Source: Trichormus variabilis 0441
GTDB lineage: Bacteria > Cyanobacteriota > Cyanobacteriia > Cyanobacteriales > Nostocaceae
Direction of reading: 5' to 3'
Assembly (NCBI RefSeq): GCF_009856605.1
Contig: NZ_CP047244.1
Location: 62,001-126,000 of the forward strand
Length of the DNA stretch: 64,000 nucleotides
The notes under the pieces were generated by a model. The model worked only from the letters and a program-made list of their open reading frames with translations, did no database searches and was not told the DNA's origin. Positions 37,501 to 45,283 of this stretch are shown here, in pieces (position 1 is the stretch's first letter; each line of letters opens with the position of its first letter). A program made the position numbers and the translations under genes.

Positions 37501-38630
37501 TCCCCAACTTTCAAGTAGAGTATCGCCTTCGTACCCAGGATGGTCAGTGGAAATGGATTCGTTCTGTCGGCAAAATTGTTACCTGGAATGAATCCGGTGA
37601 ACCCATCCGAGCGTTGGGAGTTGTTACGGATATCAACGATCGCAAGCAAGCAGAAGCAGCATTGCAAGCCTCTGAAGCAGAACTGCGGGCGCTCTTTTCA
37701 GCCATTCCCGATCCATTATTTGTATTCTCTGCTGAAGGGCGATTCCTTGAAATAATGGTACTGGAACGAAATCTGCTATGGCAACCCTTTGAGGAGATGA
37801 TTGGTAAAACTATGCATCAACTCGGAAGGGAAGAAGCTGATGAGTTTCTAGGTTATATTCAGCAGGTACTGAGAACCCAACAAATCCTCACAGTCGAGTA
37901 TGGTGCGTTTCTAAATGGACGAGAAATGTGGTTTTCGGCTCGCATTGCCCCAATCAGCCACGATCAGGTGATTTGGCTGGTGCGAGATATTACGGCGCAG
38001 AAGCAAGCAGAAGAAGCCTCAATTTTAGAAGAACGTAACCGTATGGCACGCGAAATTCACGATACACTCGCTCAGGCGTTTACAGGGATTCTGGCTCAGG
38101 TCGGTGCTGCAAAACAGGTGCTAACGGATGATGTAGAAGCAGCTCAGGCACACCTGGATCTGATCAAAGAATTGGCACGAACTGGACTGACTGAAGCACG
38201 GCGATCGGTAATTGCGCTCCGTCCTCAGCTTTTGGAGGAGGGCAGTTTACAGAGCGCTCTCCATCGTCTCGTCGCTCAAATCAGGGCTGCTGCAACTGAC
38301 ACCACCTTATATTATGAGATTGAGGGTGCAGTGTATTCTCTACCCACTGAAGTCGAGAATAACCTACTGCGGATTGGGCAGGAAGCCTTAACTAATGCGA
38401 TTAGATACGCCAATGCCGACGAAATTCGAGTGGAGCTAGTCTACGATCGCGACCAGTTTTGCTTGCGCGTGAGAGACAATGGACAGGGCTTTGGAGTTGG
38501 AAGTATTTCAGCCTCTGAGGGTTTTGGCTTACTCGGCATGAGCGAACGGGCAGAGCGCATCGGCGCACAACTCACGATTAGGAGTCAACCTGGACAAGGA
38601 ACAGAAATTATTGTCACCGTCAACCCTTGA
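31545..38630 (+). CDS. giant hybrid sensor: Ser/Thr kinase, AAA ATPase, GAF, five PAS, histidine kinase
   Basis: The 2361-aa protein matches the cyanobacterial Hstk family. In order: Ser/Thr kinase (1-270; catalytic HKDINPGNIVF with Asp132, DFG at IIDFGVA), AAA/STAND ATPase (340-700; Walker A GYAGVGKTALV with Lys356, Walker B LVIFLDDLQWSD), a helical repeat region (700-1300), GAF (1350-1500), PAS domains beginning near 1506, 1655, 1790, 1913 and 2043, then a NarL-type HisKA_3 box (MAREIHDTLAQ, His2172) and HATPase (from about 2270; NAIRYAN, GQGFG). It is soluble; no membrane segments. The response regulator follows directly and is surely the partner. The signal sensed is unknown. Confidence 0.95.
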   Translation: MITLPGIAIQNKIYESSNSLVYRGIREDGVEIVVKMLKLDYPSPQELTRYRQEYKIIRSLNLEGVIKAYSQQDYQRTLVILLEDFGGESLEKWMQKRPDIFCPMPLSTFLGIAIALCDILGRIHAANIIHKDINPGNIVFNLDTGVVKIIDFGVATQFNRTNPTFKSPHVLEGTLAYLSPEQTGRMNRMLDYRTDFYSLGVTFYELLTGQLPFPTQDILELVHCHIAKPPIPVHELNATIPKPISGIILKLMAKNAEDRYQSAWGIKADLERCAGQLAEMGQINAMSLGLQDVSEQFCIPQKLYGREVQTKALLAAFDRVARKETFGEICQLESGIENAQFNVELMLVAGYAGVGKTALVQELYKPITAKHGYFISGKFDQFRRNIPYSAIVDALQKLVQQLLGEPDEQVQQWQERLLTALGSNGQIIIDVIPEVELIIGKQPPVPEVGATEAQNRFNRIFQNFVRVFCSKEHPLVIFLDDLQWSDSATLKLIELILLDEQTHYLFLIGAYRDSEVHPTHPLVLTLLELRNQGAVLQEITLAPLTLEPLSQLIAETLGRNIDTVRSLAQLVLRKTEGNPFFVGEFLRMLYSENLLIFNAKQLSWQWDIAQIQARNITDNVVELLLLQLKKLPNETRQILRLAACVGSEFDLETLAIACEKSPKIISLDLLAAINAGLIQPLSELDENLLVQDYKFLHDRVQQAAYALIDESHKQVVHLQIGGNLLEKTSPEQRSDRLFEIIDHLNQGLELVTARSERTEIARLNLMAGQKAKAATAYEAAFKYFTTGLKLLNWESWLSEYDLTLTLYSEAAEAAYLQGCFDEMEQLVEVVLARAKTVVDKVQVYDSSIQRYLSQGNLKEALKIGLEVLKLLGVILPENPSELDVQGGLESTAALLAQREIEDLSNLPEMTAPEPLAAMSILANIGAAAFIVSPALFMLITCKTVNLSINYGNAIWSPLYYAGYGFVLCGVVQDIELGYKFGQLALSLAERLNTKKGKAKALQLFSDHVMQWKVHLKETIPLLVEAYQEGVETGDFETAGYAAYDVCYNSFFVGESLTQLEQKTATYSKAVDRIRRESPSTWIAIVWQTILNLLDRSLNPSRLVGRVCNEEQALPHALAVKDGTAIQMLYLHKVILCYLFEEYHQAVQTAILARQHFEEVTAIKVLPVFCFYHSLTLLSLLLDASNSEKLALLNCVNTNQEKMQKWAEHAPMNYLHKFYLVEAEKARVLGQFLEAEELYEQAIAGAAENEYIQEEALTYELAAKHYLARGRSKIAQTYMKEAHYCYDRWGAIAKVKDLETRYPQFFSQSSRAASTSIPTTAATISNPFHTAFDLAAVMKASQAISREIELKQLLRSLMQTLIENAGAQTGYLILENSEEWSIEAACELNTDENACATQVLQSIPIADQLPESIIQYVIRTLKAVTLNDATREGAFINEPYIQQNQPQSIFCLPLLNQAKLVGVLYLENRLAAGVFTPERSQVLQLLSTQAAIAIENANLYSELRAKESKITQFLEAIPVGIAIVDAEGRPYYTNQCGNQLTGKETDTSIAPEQFSEAYQLYVAGTDQIYPAESLPIVRALRGERIRTEDIEIRRDHVSILIEARGTPVFDRQGNITYAIATFQDITERKQAEKLLADYNCTLEQQVAERTAALRQSEANYRNLIQTANSIILRTDRQGRIRYMNDYGLSFFGYEEDQILGRTLLETIVPETETSGRDLKQFVHDLFHNLEAPLPQAYLQTENENLCRNGRRVWIAWSNQAIFNEQGDVVEILSVGNDTTQRRQAEEALQRSEAKFRNIFENSQVGIFRTRLSDGLLLDANQRYANLLGFDSSEEMIGLEHATDYYLNTSDRQQFLEVLKRDREVRSYEAQGRKRDGTVFWGLFSAYLNADDDYIEGVIADISDLKQTEAALQTSEERLRLALTASNQGLYDFDLKTEERIVNPEYALMLGYDPATFHETIPEWIARLHPDDRESVVATYRACITGEIPNFQVEYRLRTQDGQWKWIRSVGKIVTWNESGEPIRALGVVTDINDRKQAEAALQASEAELRALFSAIPDPLFVFSAEGRFLEIMVLERNLLWQPFEEMIGKTMHQLGREEADEFLGYIQQVLRTQQILTVEYGAFLNGREMWFSARIAPISHDQVIWLVRDITAQKQAEEASILEERNRMAREIHDTLAQAFTGILAQVGAAKQVLTDDVEAAQAHLDLIKELARTGLTEARRSVIALRPQLLEEGSLQSALHRLVAQIRAAATDTTLYYEIEGAVYSLPTEVENNLLRIGQEALTNAIRYANADEIRVELVYDRDQFCLRVRDNGQGFGVGSISASEGFGLLGMSERAERIGAQLTIRSQPGQGTEIIVTVNP

Positions 38631-38642
38631 GTGAGCATTACA

Positions 38643-39272
38643 ATGAGCCAAGCTACGACCATTCGGGTTCTAATTGCGGACGATCACGCCATTTTTCGGC
38701 AAGGATTAGCCACGATTATTAACCGTGACCCAGAGATGCAGGTGATTGCACAAGCCGAAAATGGGGAACAAGCGATCGCCGCCTTTCGAGAACACCAACC
38801 AGATGTAACGCTAATGGATCTGCGAATGCCTGAAGTGGAAGGAGTTGCCGCCATTGGTGCAATTTGTGCTACTGCTAAATCTGCTCGGATTATTGTACTG
38901 ACCACGTATGATAGTGACGAAGATATTTATCGGGGATTGCAGGCAGGCGCAAAAGGATACCTGTTGAAAGAAACTGAACCGGACGAGCTTCTGAATGCGA
39001 TTCGTACCGTTCATCGGGGCCAGAAGTATATTCCGCCCGATGTGGGAGCAAAGTTGGTACAGCGCCTCAGCAATCCAGAACTGAGTGAAAGAGAACTAGC
39101 AGTACTCCGCTCACTGGCGCAGGGAATGAGTAATGCCGAGATTGCGGCGGCTTTGAGTATCGGTGAAGGCACTGTTAAATCCCATGTCAATCGGATTTTG
39201 AATAAGTTGGATGTAAGCGATCGCACCCAAGCTGTGATTGTTGCCGTTAAGCGCGGCATTGTAAGTTTGTAG
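38643..39272 (+). CDS. NarL/FixJ-type response regulator
   Basis: The 209-aa regulator has a receiver domain (IADDHAIFRQG; phospho-acceptor Asp59 in VTLMDLRMPE; Lys in KGYLLKETE) and a LuxR-type helix-turn-helix (LSERELAVLRSLAQGMSNAE, GEGTVKSHVNRIL). It lies 12 nt after the kinase stop (or adjoins it if a GTG at 38631 is used), so it is phosphorylated by, and co-transcribed with, the giant kinase. Targets unknown. Confidence 0.95.
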   Translation: MSQATTIRVLIADDHAIFRQGLATIINRDPEMQVIAQAENGEQAIAAFREHQPDVTLMDLRMPEVEGVAAIGAICATAKSARIIVLTTYDSDEDIYRGLQAGAKGYLLKETEPDELLNAIRTVHRGQKYIPPDVGAKLVQRLSNPELSERELAVLRSLAQGMSNAEIAAALSIGEGTVKSHVNRILNKLDVSDRTQAVIVAVKRGIVSL

Positions 39273-39273
39273 G

Positions 39274-39452
39274 ATGTACTTGCAATTGATTCCCAACAGC
39301 CTCAGAATTTCACTGATCTGATGAACCGCGAAGCGCAACGAGTCGCCAGTCCAGGGACTAAATTTGTTGCAGTTACTGCTCCCTTCGGGTCCAAATACAT
39401 TGGCACTCGCACCACCCTTGCCATCGCTAGCCATGCTGTAGTCGATGGATAA
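39274..39452 (+). pseudogene. aspartate/glutamate (hydantoin) racemase, N-terminal remnant
   Basis: Starting MYLQLIPNS and continuing after a frameshift as TDLMNREAQRVASPG, KFVAVTAPFGSKYIG and TTLAIASHAVVDG, the stretch matches the first 60 residues of Asp/Glu/hydantoin racemases (consensus start L-INPNS). It ends in TAA. It is a dead fragment directly after the response regulator. Confidence 0.65.
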
Positions 39453-39467
39453 CTAGCCAATCTTCGC

Positions 39468-40388
39468 TCAAGCTGTCCGTAACCGTTCAATGTCTCGAAT
39501 GGGCGGCGCACCGAACAAGCGCGAATATTCCCGACTGAACTGTGAGGGACTTTCATATCCCACCTGGTAGGCAGTAGAGGTCGCATCGAAATCCTCAGCT
39601 AACATCAGACGACGCGCTTCTAATAGTCTTAACTGCTTCTGATACTGAAGCGGACTCATCGAAGTGACTTGCTTGAAATGCTGATGGAACGACGAAGTAG
39701 ACATCCCGATCTGACTCGCTAAATCCTCGATCCGCATCGGCTTGGTAAAATCAGATTTGATTTGTTGAATTGCTAAAGCAATTCGCTGCATATTACTGCC
39801 GGATGTGGCAATTTGACGCACGGCTTCCCCTTGTTCACCCAACAGCAGATGGTAATAGAGTTCACGAATCATTAACGGTGCCAGCATAGAGATGTGTTGC
39901 GGAGTGTCTAAGAGCTTGACGAGGCGAAGGGCACACTCCATCAACGCTGGATCGACGTTGCTAACCGATATACCTCGAATAGATTTTTCTGGCTTTGCCG
40001 AACTGGAACCCATTTGGGCAACCATCTCACACAATTGCATCAAGTCTAAGTTCAGCTTCAGCCCTAAATACGGCTTGTCAGGTGTCGCCTCAGTCACAAA
40101 GCCACTCAGCGGTAAATCAACGGAAACGACGAGATACTGCATTGCACCATACTGATATGTCTCCTCACCCAGAAATGCTTTTTTCTGACCTTGAACGACG
40201 ATCGCCAGGATGGGTTCATACACGCTATGAGGTGCGGTAGATACTGTATCTGAGCGCGCAAAGTCTAATTGCTCGATCGCCGTGGGTTGGATAATGTTGC
40301 CGCTGGATTTGGTATGCCGCACGATCCGTGTGGCGATTTCTTGGCGGTGATCCGCAATTATGTCAGGGCGAGAGATTGCGACTGTCAT
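39468..40388 (-). CDS. AraC-family regulator with AraC_N domain
   Basis: The 306-aa regulator has an AraC_N ligand domain (PF06719 type; YEPILAIVVQGQKKAFLGEE, YLVVSVDLPLSGFV) in the first 190 residues and two AraC helix-turn-helices at the C-terminus (MRIEDLASQIGMSTSSFHQH; STAYQVGYESPSQFSREYSR). It is transcribed away from the oxidoreductase genes at 40614-42957, a layout often seen where such regulators control neighbouring dehydrogenases. Effector unknown. Confidence 0.9.
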   Translation of the reverse strand: MTVAISRPDIIADHRQEIATRIVRHTKSSGNIIQPTAIEQLDFARSDTVSTAPHSVYEPILAIVVQGQKKAFLGEETYQYGAMQYLVVSVDLPLSGFVTEATPDKPYLGLKLNLDLMQLCEMVAQMGSSSAKPEKSIRGISVSNVDPALMECALRLVKLLDTPQHISMLAPLMIRELYYHLLLGEQGEAVRQIATSGSNMQRIALAIQQIKSDFTKPMRIEDLASQIGMSTSSFHQHFKQVTSMSPLQYQKQLRLLEARRLMLAEDFDATSTAYQVGYESPSQFSREYSRLFGAPPIRDIERLRTA

Positions 40389-40613
40389 AGCAGAGACTCG
40401 ACTAACTCAATACCTTACAGTTGACATTATAGAATCTCTGCAAACGATCGCTCTGGAGAATTAGGCAATCATCGGATAGGTTTGGGCATTTCAAGAACAG
40501 CTTTTCCAACCTATGCTGAACTTAGACGAATAGACAAGATGAGGATCAGGCAATGATGCAAGAAGGCAAAAATCGCCTGAGTGACCGGAATGATTAATGA
40601 GCAGGAGAACCTT

Positions 40614-41495
40614 ATGTATGTAGTTTTTGGAGCGACGGGACAGACAGGTTCAGCAGTGGCTAACGCTTTGCTTGAGAGAAATTTTCCAGTGCGCGTTGTC
40701 TTGCGCTCTGATAAAGCTGCCAGTACATGGCGAGAGAAAGGTGCAGACGTAGCGATTGCCGAAGTCACTGATGTCGAAGCGATGACCGCCGCGATGCGTG
40801 AAGCGGATGCCGTCTATGTGATGAACCCACCTGCTTACAACGTCAGCGATATGTTTGCGCTGGCAGAACAGATCGGCGAGTGTTATGTTGAAGCCCTTAC
40901 AAACGCTGATGCACGGAAGGTCGTGTTACTGTCTTCGGTTGGTTCACAGCACGCTTCCGGTACGGGCAACATTTTGACGACCCATATTTTAGAGCGCATG
41001 TTGGGCAACTTGGCAGTTCCCGTCACAGTTCTGCGAGCAGCATCGTTTATGGAGAATTGGGGGAGTGCCGCCGCGATCGCTGCCGAACAAGGGGTACTGC
41101 CCAGTTTTTTTGCTCCACTCGATCGTCGGCTGCCTATGGTTTCGACCGAAGACATCGGGCGCACTGCGGCTGAAGCCATGATTGAAGACTGGAAAGGTCA
41201 GCGCATCATCGAACTGCATGGTCCGATCGACTACTCACCAAACGATGTCGCTGCTGCTTTTGCCGCTGTGCTTAACCGTAATGTACAGGCAATTGCTGTT
41301 CCCGAAAGCGACTGGCAAGCAACAATTTCCAGCTTTGGCTTTTCACCTGAAGCCGTCAACAGCTACAGCGAGATGATGCGCGGTTTCAACTCTGGTCATA
41401 TCGTCTTTGAAAGTAGCCCAGAGATAGAAACGCGCACCGGACAAACTGCAATAGAAGCTGCTGTTGATAGATTGACTGGAAGCAAATCCAAGTAA
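40614..41495 (+). CDS. NmrA-like NAD(P)-binding protein
   Basis: The 293-aa product is an atypical short-chain dehydrogenase of the NmrA/azoreductase type. It starts MYVVFGATGQTGSAVANALL, with the GATGQTG dinucleotide motif, and continues NFPVRVVLRSDKAA. The Tyr-x3-Lys pair of classical SDRs is not obvious, so it may be a redox sensor or a quinone/azo reductase. I chose the ATG at 40614 because AGGAG lies 9 nt before it; an upstream ATG at 40581 would add 11 hydrophilic residues. Confidence 0.85.
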   Translation: MYVVFGATGQTGSAVANALLERNFPVRVVLRSDKAASTWREKGADVAIAEVTDVEAMTAAMREADAVYVMNPPAYNVSDMFALAEQIGECYVEALTNADARKVVLLSSVGSQHASGTGNILTTHILERMLGNLAVPVTVLRAASFMENWGSAAAIAAEQGVLPSFFAPLDRRLPMVSTEDIGRTAAEAMIEDWKGQRIIELHGPIDYSPNDVAAAFAAVLNRNVQAIAVPESDWQATISSFGFSPEAVNSYSEMMRGFNSGHIVFESSPEIETRTGQTAIEAAVDRLTGSKSK

Positions 41496-41520
41496 AAATT
41501 AGCTTGAGGAGATTGAAATA

Positions 41521-42159
41521 GTGCGTTATTTAAGTCAAATTTTCACGGGAGCAGGACTGATTGGGCTGTTGGCTATTCCGGTGATGATGCAAGCTCGCGC
41601 GAAGGCAGAGATTCAATCGAATGTGACTGCATTTGAGTCAAGTGATTACTCGACAGCGTTGAATCAGCAGTCCTCTCTGCTTCAGCCTTCAGCGATCGCA
41701 GACTTATCCCAAGCAACTGCGTCTAATTCAGCAGATGCACAAGCAACTCAGATGATCGAGCAACGCAACAAAGCAACTGTCCAGCAGTCTTTCGACCAAT
41801 GGCGCAACGGAACTGGCAGTGCATTTGATCTGCTTGCCCCGGATGTAACCTGGACAATTACTGGGACGGGTGCAACTGCGGGCACATATCGCAGCCGACA
41901 AGCATTACTCGATCAAGTCGTTAGCCCGACCAGTGCCCGACTATCAACTCCAATTGTCCCGACTGTACGCGGCATCTGGGCGGATGGCGATATGGTGATC
42001 GTGCTGTGGGACGGGGAGGCGACCGCCAGAGACGGCAGATCGTATCGGAACACCTATACGTGGTATTTCCGCATGAAAGATGACCAGGTAATCGAAGCGA
42101 TCGCCTTTCTAGACATGAGCAAGTTTACAGAATTGTGGACAAGGGTTTCACCTTCATGA
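41521..42159 (+). CDS. exported NTF2-like (SnoaL) protein
   Basis: The 212-aa product starts with GTG and has a signal peptide (FTGAGLIGLLAIPVMMQARA), a low-complexity Ser/Gln-rich linker (residues 35-85), and an NTF2-like cone domain (NKATVQQSFDQWRNGTGSAF, APDVTWTITGTG, YTWYFRMKDDQVIEA). Members of this superfamily act as isomerases, cyclases or binding proteins. It follows the NmrA-like gene by 25 nt with GAGGAG before the start. Role unknown. Confidence 0.8.
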   Translation: MRYLSQIFTGAGLIGLLAIPVMMQARAKAEIQSNVTAFESSDYSTALNQQSSLLQPSAIADLSQATASNSADAQATQMIEQRNKATVQQSFDQWRNGTGSAFDLLAPDVTWTITGTGATAGTYRSRQALLDQVVSPTSARLSTPIVPTVRGIWADGDMVIVLWDGEATARDGRSYRNTYTWYFRMKDDQVIEAIAFLDMSKFTELWTRVSPS

Positions 42160-42222
42160 TTCAGGAAATGGAAATCAATATTTAGTTCACAGCACTCAAC
42201 TCGAACAGAAGGGAAAACAACG

Positions 42223-42957
42223 ATGTTAAACATTGAGAACAAAGTCATTGCGATCACTGGAGCCAGTAGCGGGATTGGCGAAGCCACAGCTAAGTTACTT
42301 GCTCGAAACGGTGCAAAGGTGCTTTTGGGTGCACGACGCACCGAAAAGCTCGAAAAGATTGTTGAGGAGATCCACGCCTCAGGCGGTACAGCAGAATTTA
42401 AAGCCGTAGATGTCACCGATCGAGAAGATGTGAAAGCGTTCATTGGGTTTGCAAAAGACAAGTTCGATCGCGTTGATGTCATCTTCAACAATGCAGGCGT
42501 GATGCCTCTATCCCCGATGAATGCTTTGAAGGTCGAGGAATGGGACAACATGATTAACGTGAATATCAACGGGGTGTTGAATGGCATTGCAGCAGCTTTG
42601 CCGATTATGGAAGCGCAAGGTAACGGACAAATCATCAATACTGCGTCGATTGGTGCCCATGTGGTAGTACCCACTAGCGCAGTTTACAGCGCTACCAAGT
42701 ACGCAGTTTGGGCAATCTCCGAAGGACTGCGACAGGAGTCGAAAATGATTCGCGTCACCGTCATCTCTCCCGGTGTGGTTGAGACCGAACTCGGCTCTGA
42801 TATCACAGACGAGCCAACAAAAGGCTTCTTGAAAGAACTTCGCAAAGACGCACTCAACCCGGATACGATTGCCAGCGCTGTTCTGTATGCCGTGTCTCAG
42901 CCGGATGATGTCGATGTCAACGAAGTGATTGTTCGCCCGATCCGCCATATGATGTAG
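42223..42957 (+). CDS. short-chain dehydrogenase/reductase
   Basis: The 244-aa classical SDR shows TGASSGIGEATA (NADP loop), NNAGVMPLSP, the catalytic Ser region NTASIGAHVV and YSATKYAVW with the Tyr-x3-Lys pair, and the PGVVETELGSD motif. Arg-rich GARRTEKLEK after strand 2 favours NADPH. It resembles YdfG/serine-dehydrogenase-like SDRs. It sits in the same direction as the NTF2-like gene, 63 nt apart. Confidence 0.93.
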   Translation: MLNIENKVIAITGASSGIGEATAKLLARNGAKVLLGARRTEKLEKIVEEIHASGGTAEFKAVDVTDREDVKAFIGFAKDKFDRVDVIFNNAGVMPLSPMNALKVEEWDNMINVNINGVLNGIAAALPIMEAQGNGQIINTASIGAHVVVPTSAVYSATKYAVWAISEGLRQESKMIRVTVISPGVVETELGSDITDEPTKGFLKELRKDALNPDTIASAVLYAVSQPDDVDVNEVIVRPIRHMM

Positions 42958-43191
42958 GCAACGGCTCTCGTTCACGTCAGACAGATAGGATTGACCGTGC
43001 AATTAAGTTTTGAGTCTAACTTGAGTTAGAGCCTACCTTCTATCTTAAGAAGGAGCGGCTGCTCCATCAAATTACAGCCTAAAAATGTTAACTCACTGTA
43101 GACGACAACTAAAACCCAATTGCTTATATTGAATTCATGTGGATTGAGCAAGTGAATCGCAAGGTTCCATGCTTGATACAGATGTAGAAAG

Positions 43192-43749
43192 ATGATCGAC
43201 GACCATAGTTCCAGTTCTTTAGTTGTGCCAGCTTCAATCCAAGATCACAGTCAAGGTGTGCTAAGTGCCGCCGTGGTATTAGTGATGTATGGGGATTATC
43301 AATGTCCTAGAAGTGCAGCCGTTTACAAACTGATTAAAATCATTCGGCAAGAGCTTACGGTTTCTTTTGGAGAGGATTATTTATGTTTTATCTTCCGCCA
43401 TTTTCCACAGATCCAGATTCATCCCCAGGCACAACGGGCAGCCCAAGCAGCCGTTGCCGCCGCCGCCCAAGGAAAGTTTTGGTTAATGAGCGATACTTTA
43501 TTTGACCATCAACAAAGGTTGGAGAACGGTTATCTTGTCGAGTACGCCAATGATTTAGGGCTTGACATTCCTCAATTTCTCAAAGAGTTGTCTAAACAAG
43601 TGTATGTCGATCGCATCAATGAAGATATCGAAGGCGGAATACAGAGTGGAGTGACGACTACCCCAGCCCTGTTTATCAATGGAATTCGGTACACCGAGCG
43701 CTGGAACACGACGGAGTTGATGGCTGCCATGATTGCTGCAAGTTATTAA
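43192..43749 (+). CDS. DsbA-like protein lacking the second active-site cysteine
   Basis: The 185-aa product is a clear paralogue of the DsbA-like protein at 5242 (shared FRHFP-, HPQAQRAAQAAVAAAAQGKFW, LFDHQQ-LE, GIQSGV-TTPALFINGIRY). The redox motif is CPRS here (YGDYQCPRSAAVY) instead of CPYC, so it cannot form the usual active-site disulfide; it could work as a monothiol isomerase or a peptide-binding protein. The cis-Pro is kept. No signal peptide. It stands alone between the SDR and a fossil region. Confidence 0.82.
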   Translation: MIDDHSSSSLVVPASIQDHSQGVLSAAVVLVMYGDYQCPRSAAVYKLIKIIRQELTVSFGEDYLCFIFRHFPQIQIHPQAQRAAQAAVAAAAQGKFWLMSDTLFDHQQRLENGYLVEYANDLGLDIPQFLKELSKQVYVDRINEDIEGGIQSGVTTTPALFINGIRYTERWNTTELMAAMIAASY

Positions 43750-43936
43750 GTTCCCCGATCTTTGCTCTCAATTCATATCTGACTTGCCTGTAAGTGCTGT
43801 AAGCCATCTAATTTTGATGGCTAGATTTTGCCTGTTTCACTGAACAAATTTGCCGCTTTTTGAACCATGCCAACAACTGAATTCCTGCGTATTGATTTAG
43901 TGAATTACAAATCGGTATTTCATTGAGGATAGTTCT

Positions 43937-44119
43937 ATGACGCATTCACTAGTACAAGGCAAGAATAATTCTGGGCATGAAGGTACACCTCAGACTGGTT
44001 CTCTTCGCGACTCCTCAGTTAATCATGCCCTGATTGCGATCGCGCAAGAAGTCACTGAGTTGCTGAGACAAACTTACCCGATACAAACTGACGAAATTGA
44101 AACAGGAGAAACAGAATGA
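43937..44119 (+). CDS. small unrecognised protein overlapping an SDR fossil
   Basis: The 60-codon frame encodes MTHSLVQGKNNSGHEGTPQT then an amphipathic helix (VNHALIAIAQEVTELLRQTY) and an acidic end. I recognise no family. Its stop overlaps the ATG of the SDR fossil as ATGA, so both may once have formed a translationally coupled pair. It may be real or may be a leftover. Confidence 0.4.
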   Translation: MTHSLVQGKNNSGHEGTPQTGSLRDSSVNHALIAIAQEVTELLRQTYPIQTDEIETGETE

Positions 44120-44430
44120 TACTGCAAGATAAAGTGGCGTTAGTCACTGGCGGAACTTCAGAAATTGGTCGTGTAACCGCGTTAGCGTACTCCTACGGGG
44201 AAGCAAGCTACGCGTAGCGTTCCGTAAAGCCTGCGGCATAGCTACGCTTAGGGCGCAGCCTCTCGTAGAGAAGGAAAGCTTAACGTTCGCGTAGCGTCTC
44301 GCAGAGAAGTTATCGCATTTGGTGCTGCTGGAGCAAAGGTAGTATTCTCAGGCAGACGCGATGCAGAAGGTGAAAAAACTGCCAAACTGATTCGTGAAAC
44401 AGGCGCTGAATGCTTATACGTCTATTGAAA
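44116..44430 (+). pseudogene. SDR gene fossil A, interrupted by a palindromic repeat
   Basis: It begins MILQDKVALVTGGTSEIGR-VTALA, exactly like the intact SDR at 45284 (MMLKDKVALVTGGTSGIGR). The frame is then broken by about 130 nt of GCGTAGCG-family repeat, and resumes as FGAAGAKVVFSGRRDAEGEK and TAKLIRETGAECLYV before stopping. The dinucleotide site is present but everything after about residue 65 is missing. Confidence 0.85.
44187..44315. repeat. palindromic repeat inserted in SDR fossil A
   Basis: A chain of short palindromes: CTACGGGGAAGCAAGCTACG, GTAGCGTTCCG, GCATAGCTACGC, GCAGCCTCTCGTAGAGAAGG and GCGTAGCGTCTCGCAGAGAAG. Almost the same chain lies at 48238-48346, inserted at the same point of another SDR fragment. 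Confidence 0.75.
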
Positions 44431-44539
44431 CAAGTTCACTAACATCACAAAAATCTGACAAATCATTTTAAGAATCTGAAAGCAGTCAAGCATTGGAACT
44501 CAAGACACTTTAGATAGATAGAACCAGGAGTATTTAATC

Positions 44540-45121
44540 ATGGTCAAAGAGCAAACTGTAGACGGACAAGCTTCTTTACAAGCAACTACCAATTTGACAC
44601 CAGCCCAGGAGTCTTTGCAAGAACTTTGGGATGAGCATCTGCGGCACGAGTTTGACGCTCACAACACTGAAGATGCTCTTGCCACGATGGTTGAGGATGC
44701 TTACGTTAACGGCATTCCGGTAATGATTGGGGGAGTAGGGAAACCAGCACTGCGCGAGTTTTATTCCAAATACTTCATTCCACAGATACCGCCGGACATG
44801 GAGCTGACTCCGGTCTCGCGCACAATCGGGACCAATCAACTCGTCGATGAAATGGTGGCTAAGTTCACTCATACCATTCAGATGGACTGGATGCTACCCG
44901 GCATTGCTCCGACTCTTAAACGGGTTGAAGTGGCATTGGTAGCAATTGTTCAGTTTCGTGACGACAAGCTAGCCCACGAACATCTCTACTGGGATCAGGC
45001 GAGTGTATTGGTTCAACTCGGCATGCTCGATCCGGGTACACTGCCCGTTGTAGGGGTTGACAGTGCGCGCAAGGTACTTGATCCGAGCTTGCCCTCAAAC
45101 GCACTGATCGATCGCGACTAA
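44540..45121 (+). CDS. NTF2-like (SnoaL/ester-cyclase type) protein
   Basis: The 193-aa product is an NTF2-like alpha+beta cone: EHLRHEFDAHNTEDALATMV at the start, VNGIPVMIGGVGKPALREFY, and the strands KFTHTIQMDWMLPG and AIVQFRDDKLAHEHLYWDQA. No signal peptide; cytosolic. It is a different subfamily from the exported NTF2-like protein at 41521. It lies between an SDR fossil and an intact SDR, a frequent pairing. Substrate unknown. Confidence 0.8.
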   Translation: MVKEQTVDGQASLQATTNLTPAQESLQELWDEHLRHEFDAHNTEDALATMVEDAYVNGIPVMIGGVGKPALREFYSKYFIPQIPPDMELTPVSRTIGTNQLVDEMVAKFTHTIQMDWMLPGIAPTLKRVEVALVAIVQFRDDKLAHEHLYWDQASVLVQLGMLDPGTLPVVGVDSARKVLDPSLPSNALIDRD

Positions 45122-45283
45122 ATGTAGGAGCCAGCAAATATCAATGCCTAAACCCGCCATTTTGCAATCAGCATCGTACTCATCCTGGTTGTAGGAGGTG
45201 CTTCTTATTGCTGGCCCCTACACGTATTGCTCATTGAGTTTTTGACAAAGTGACACAGCCATTCACAACAAGAGGTAACTATC

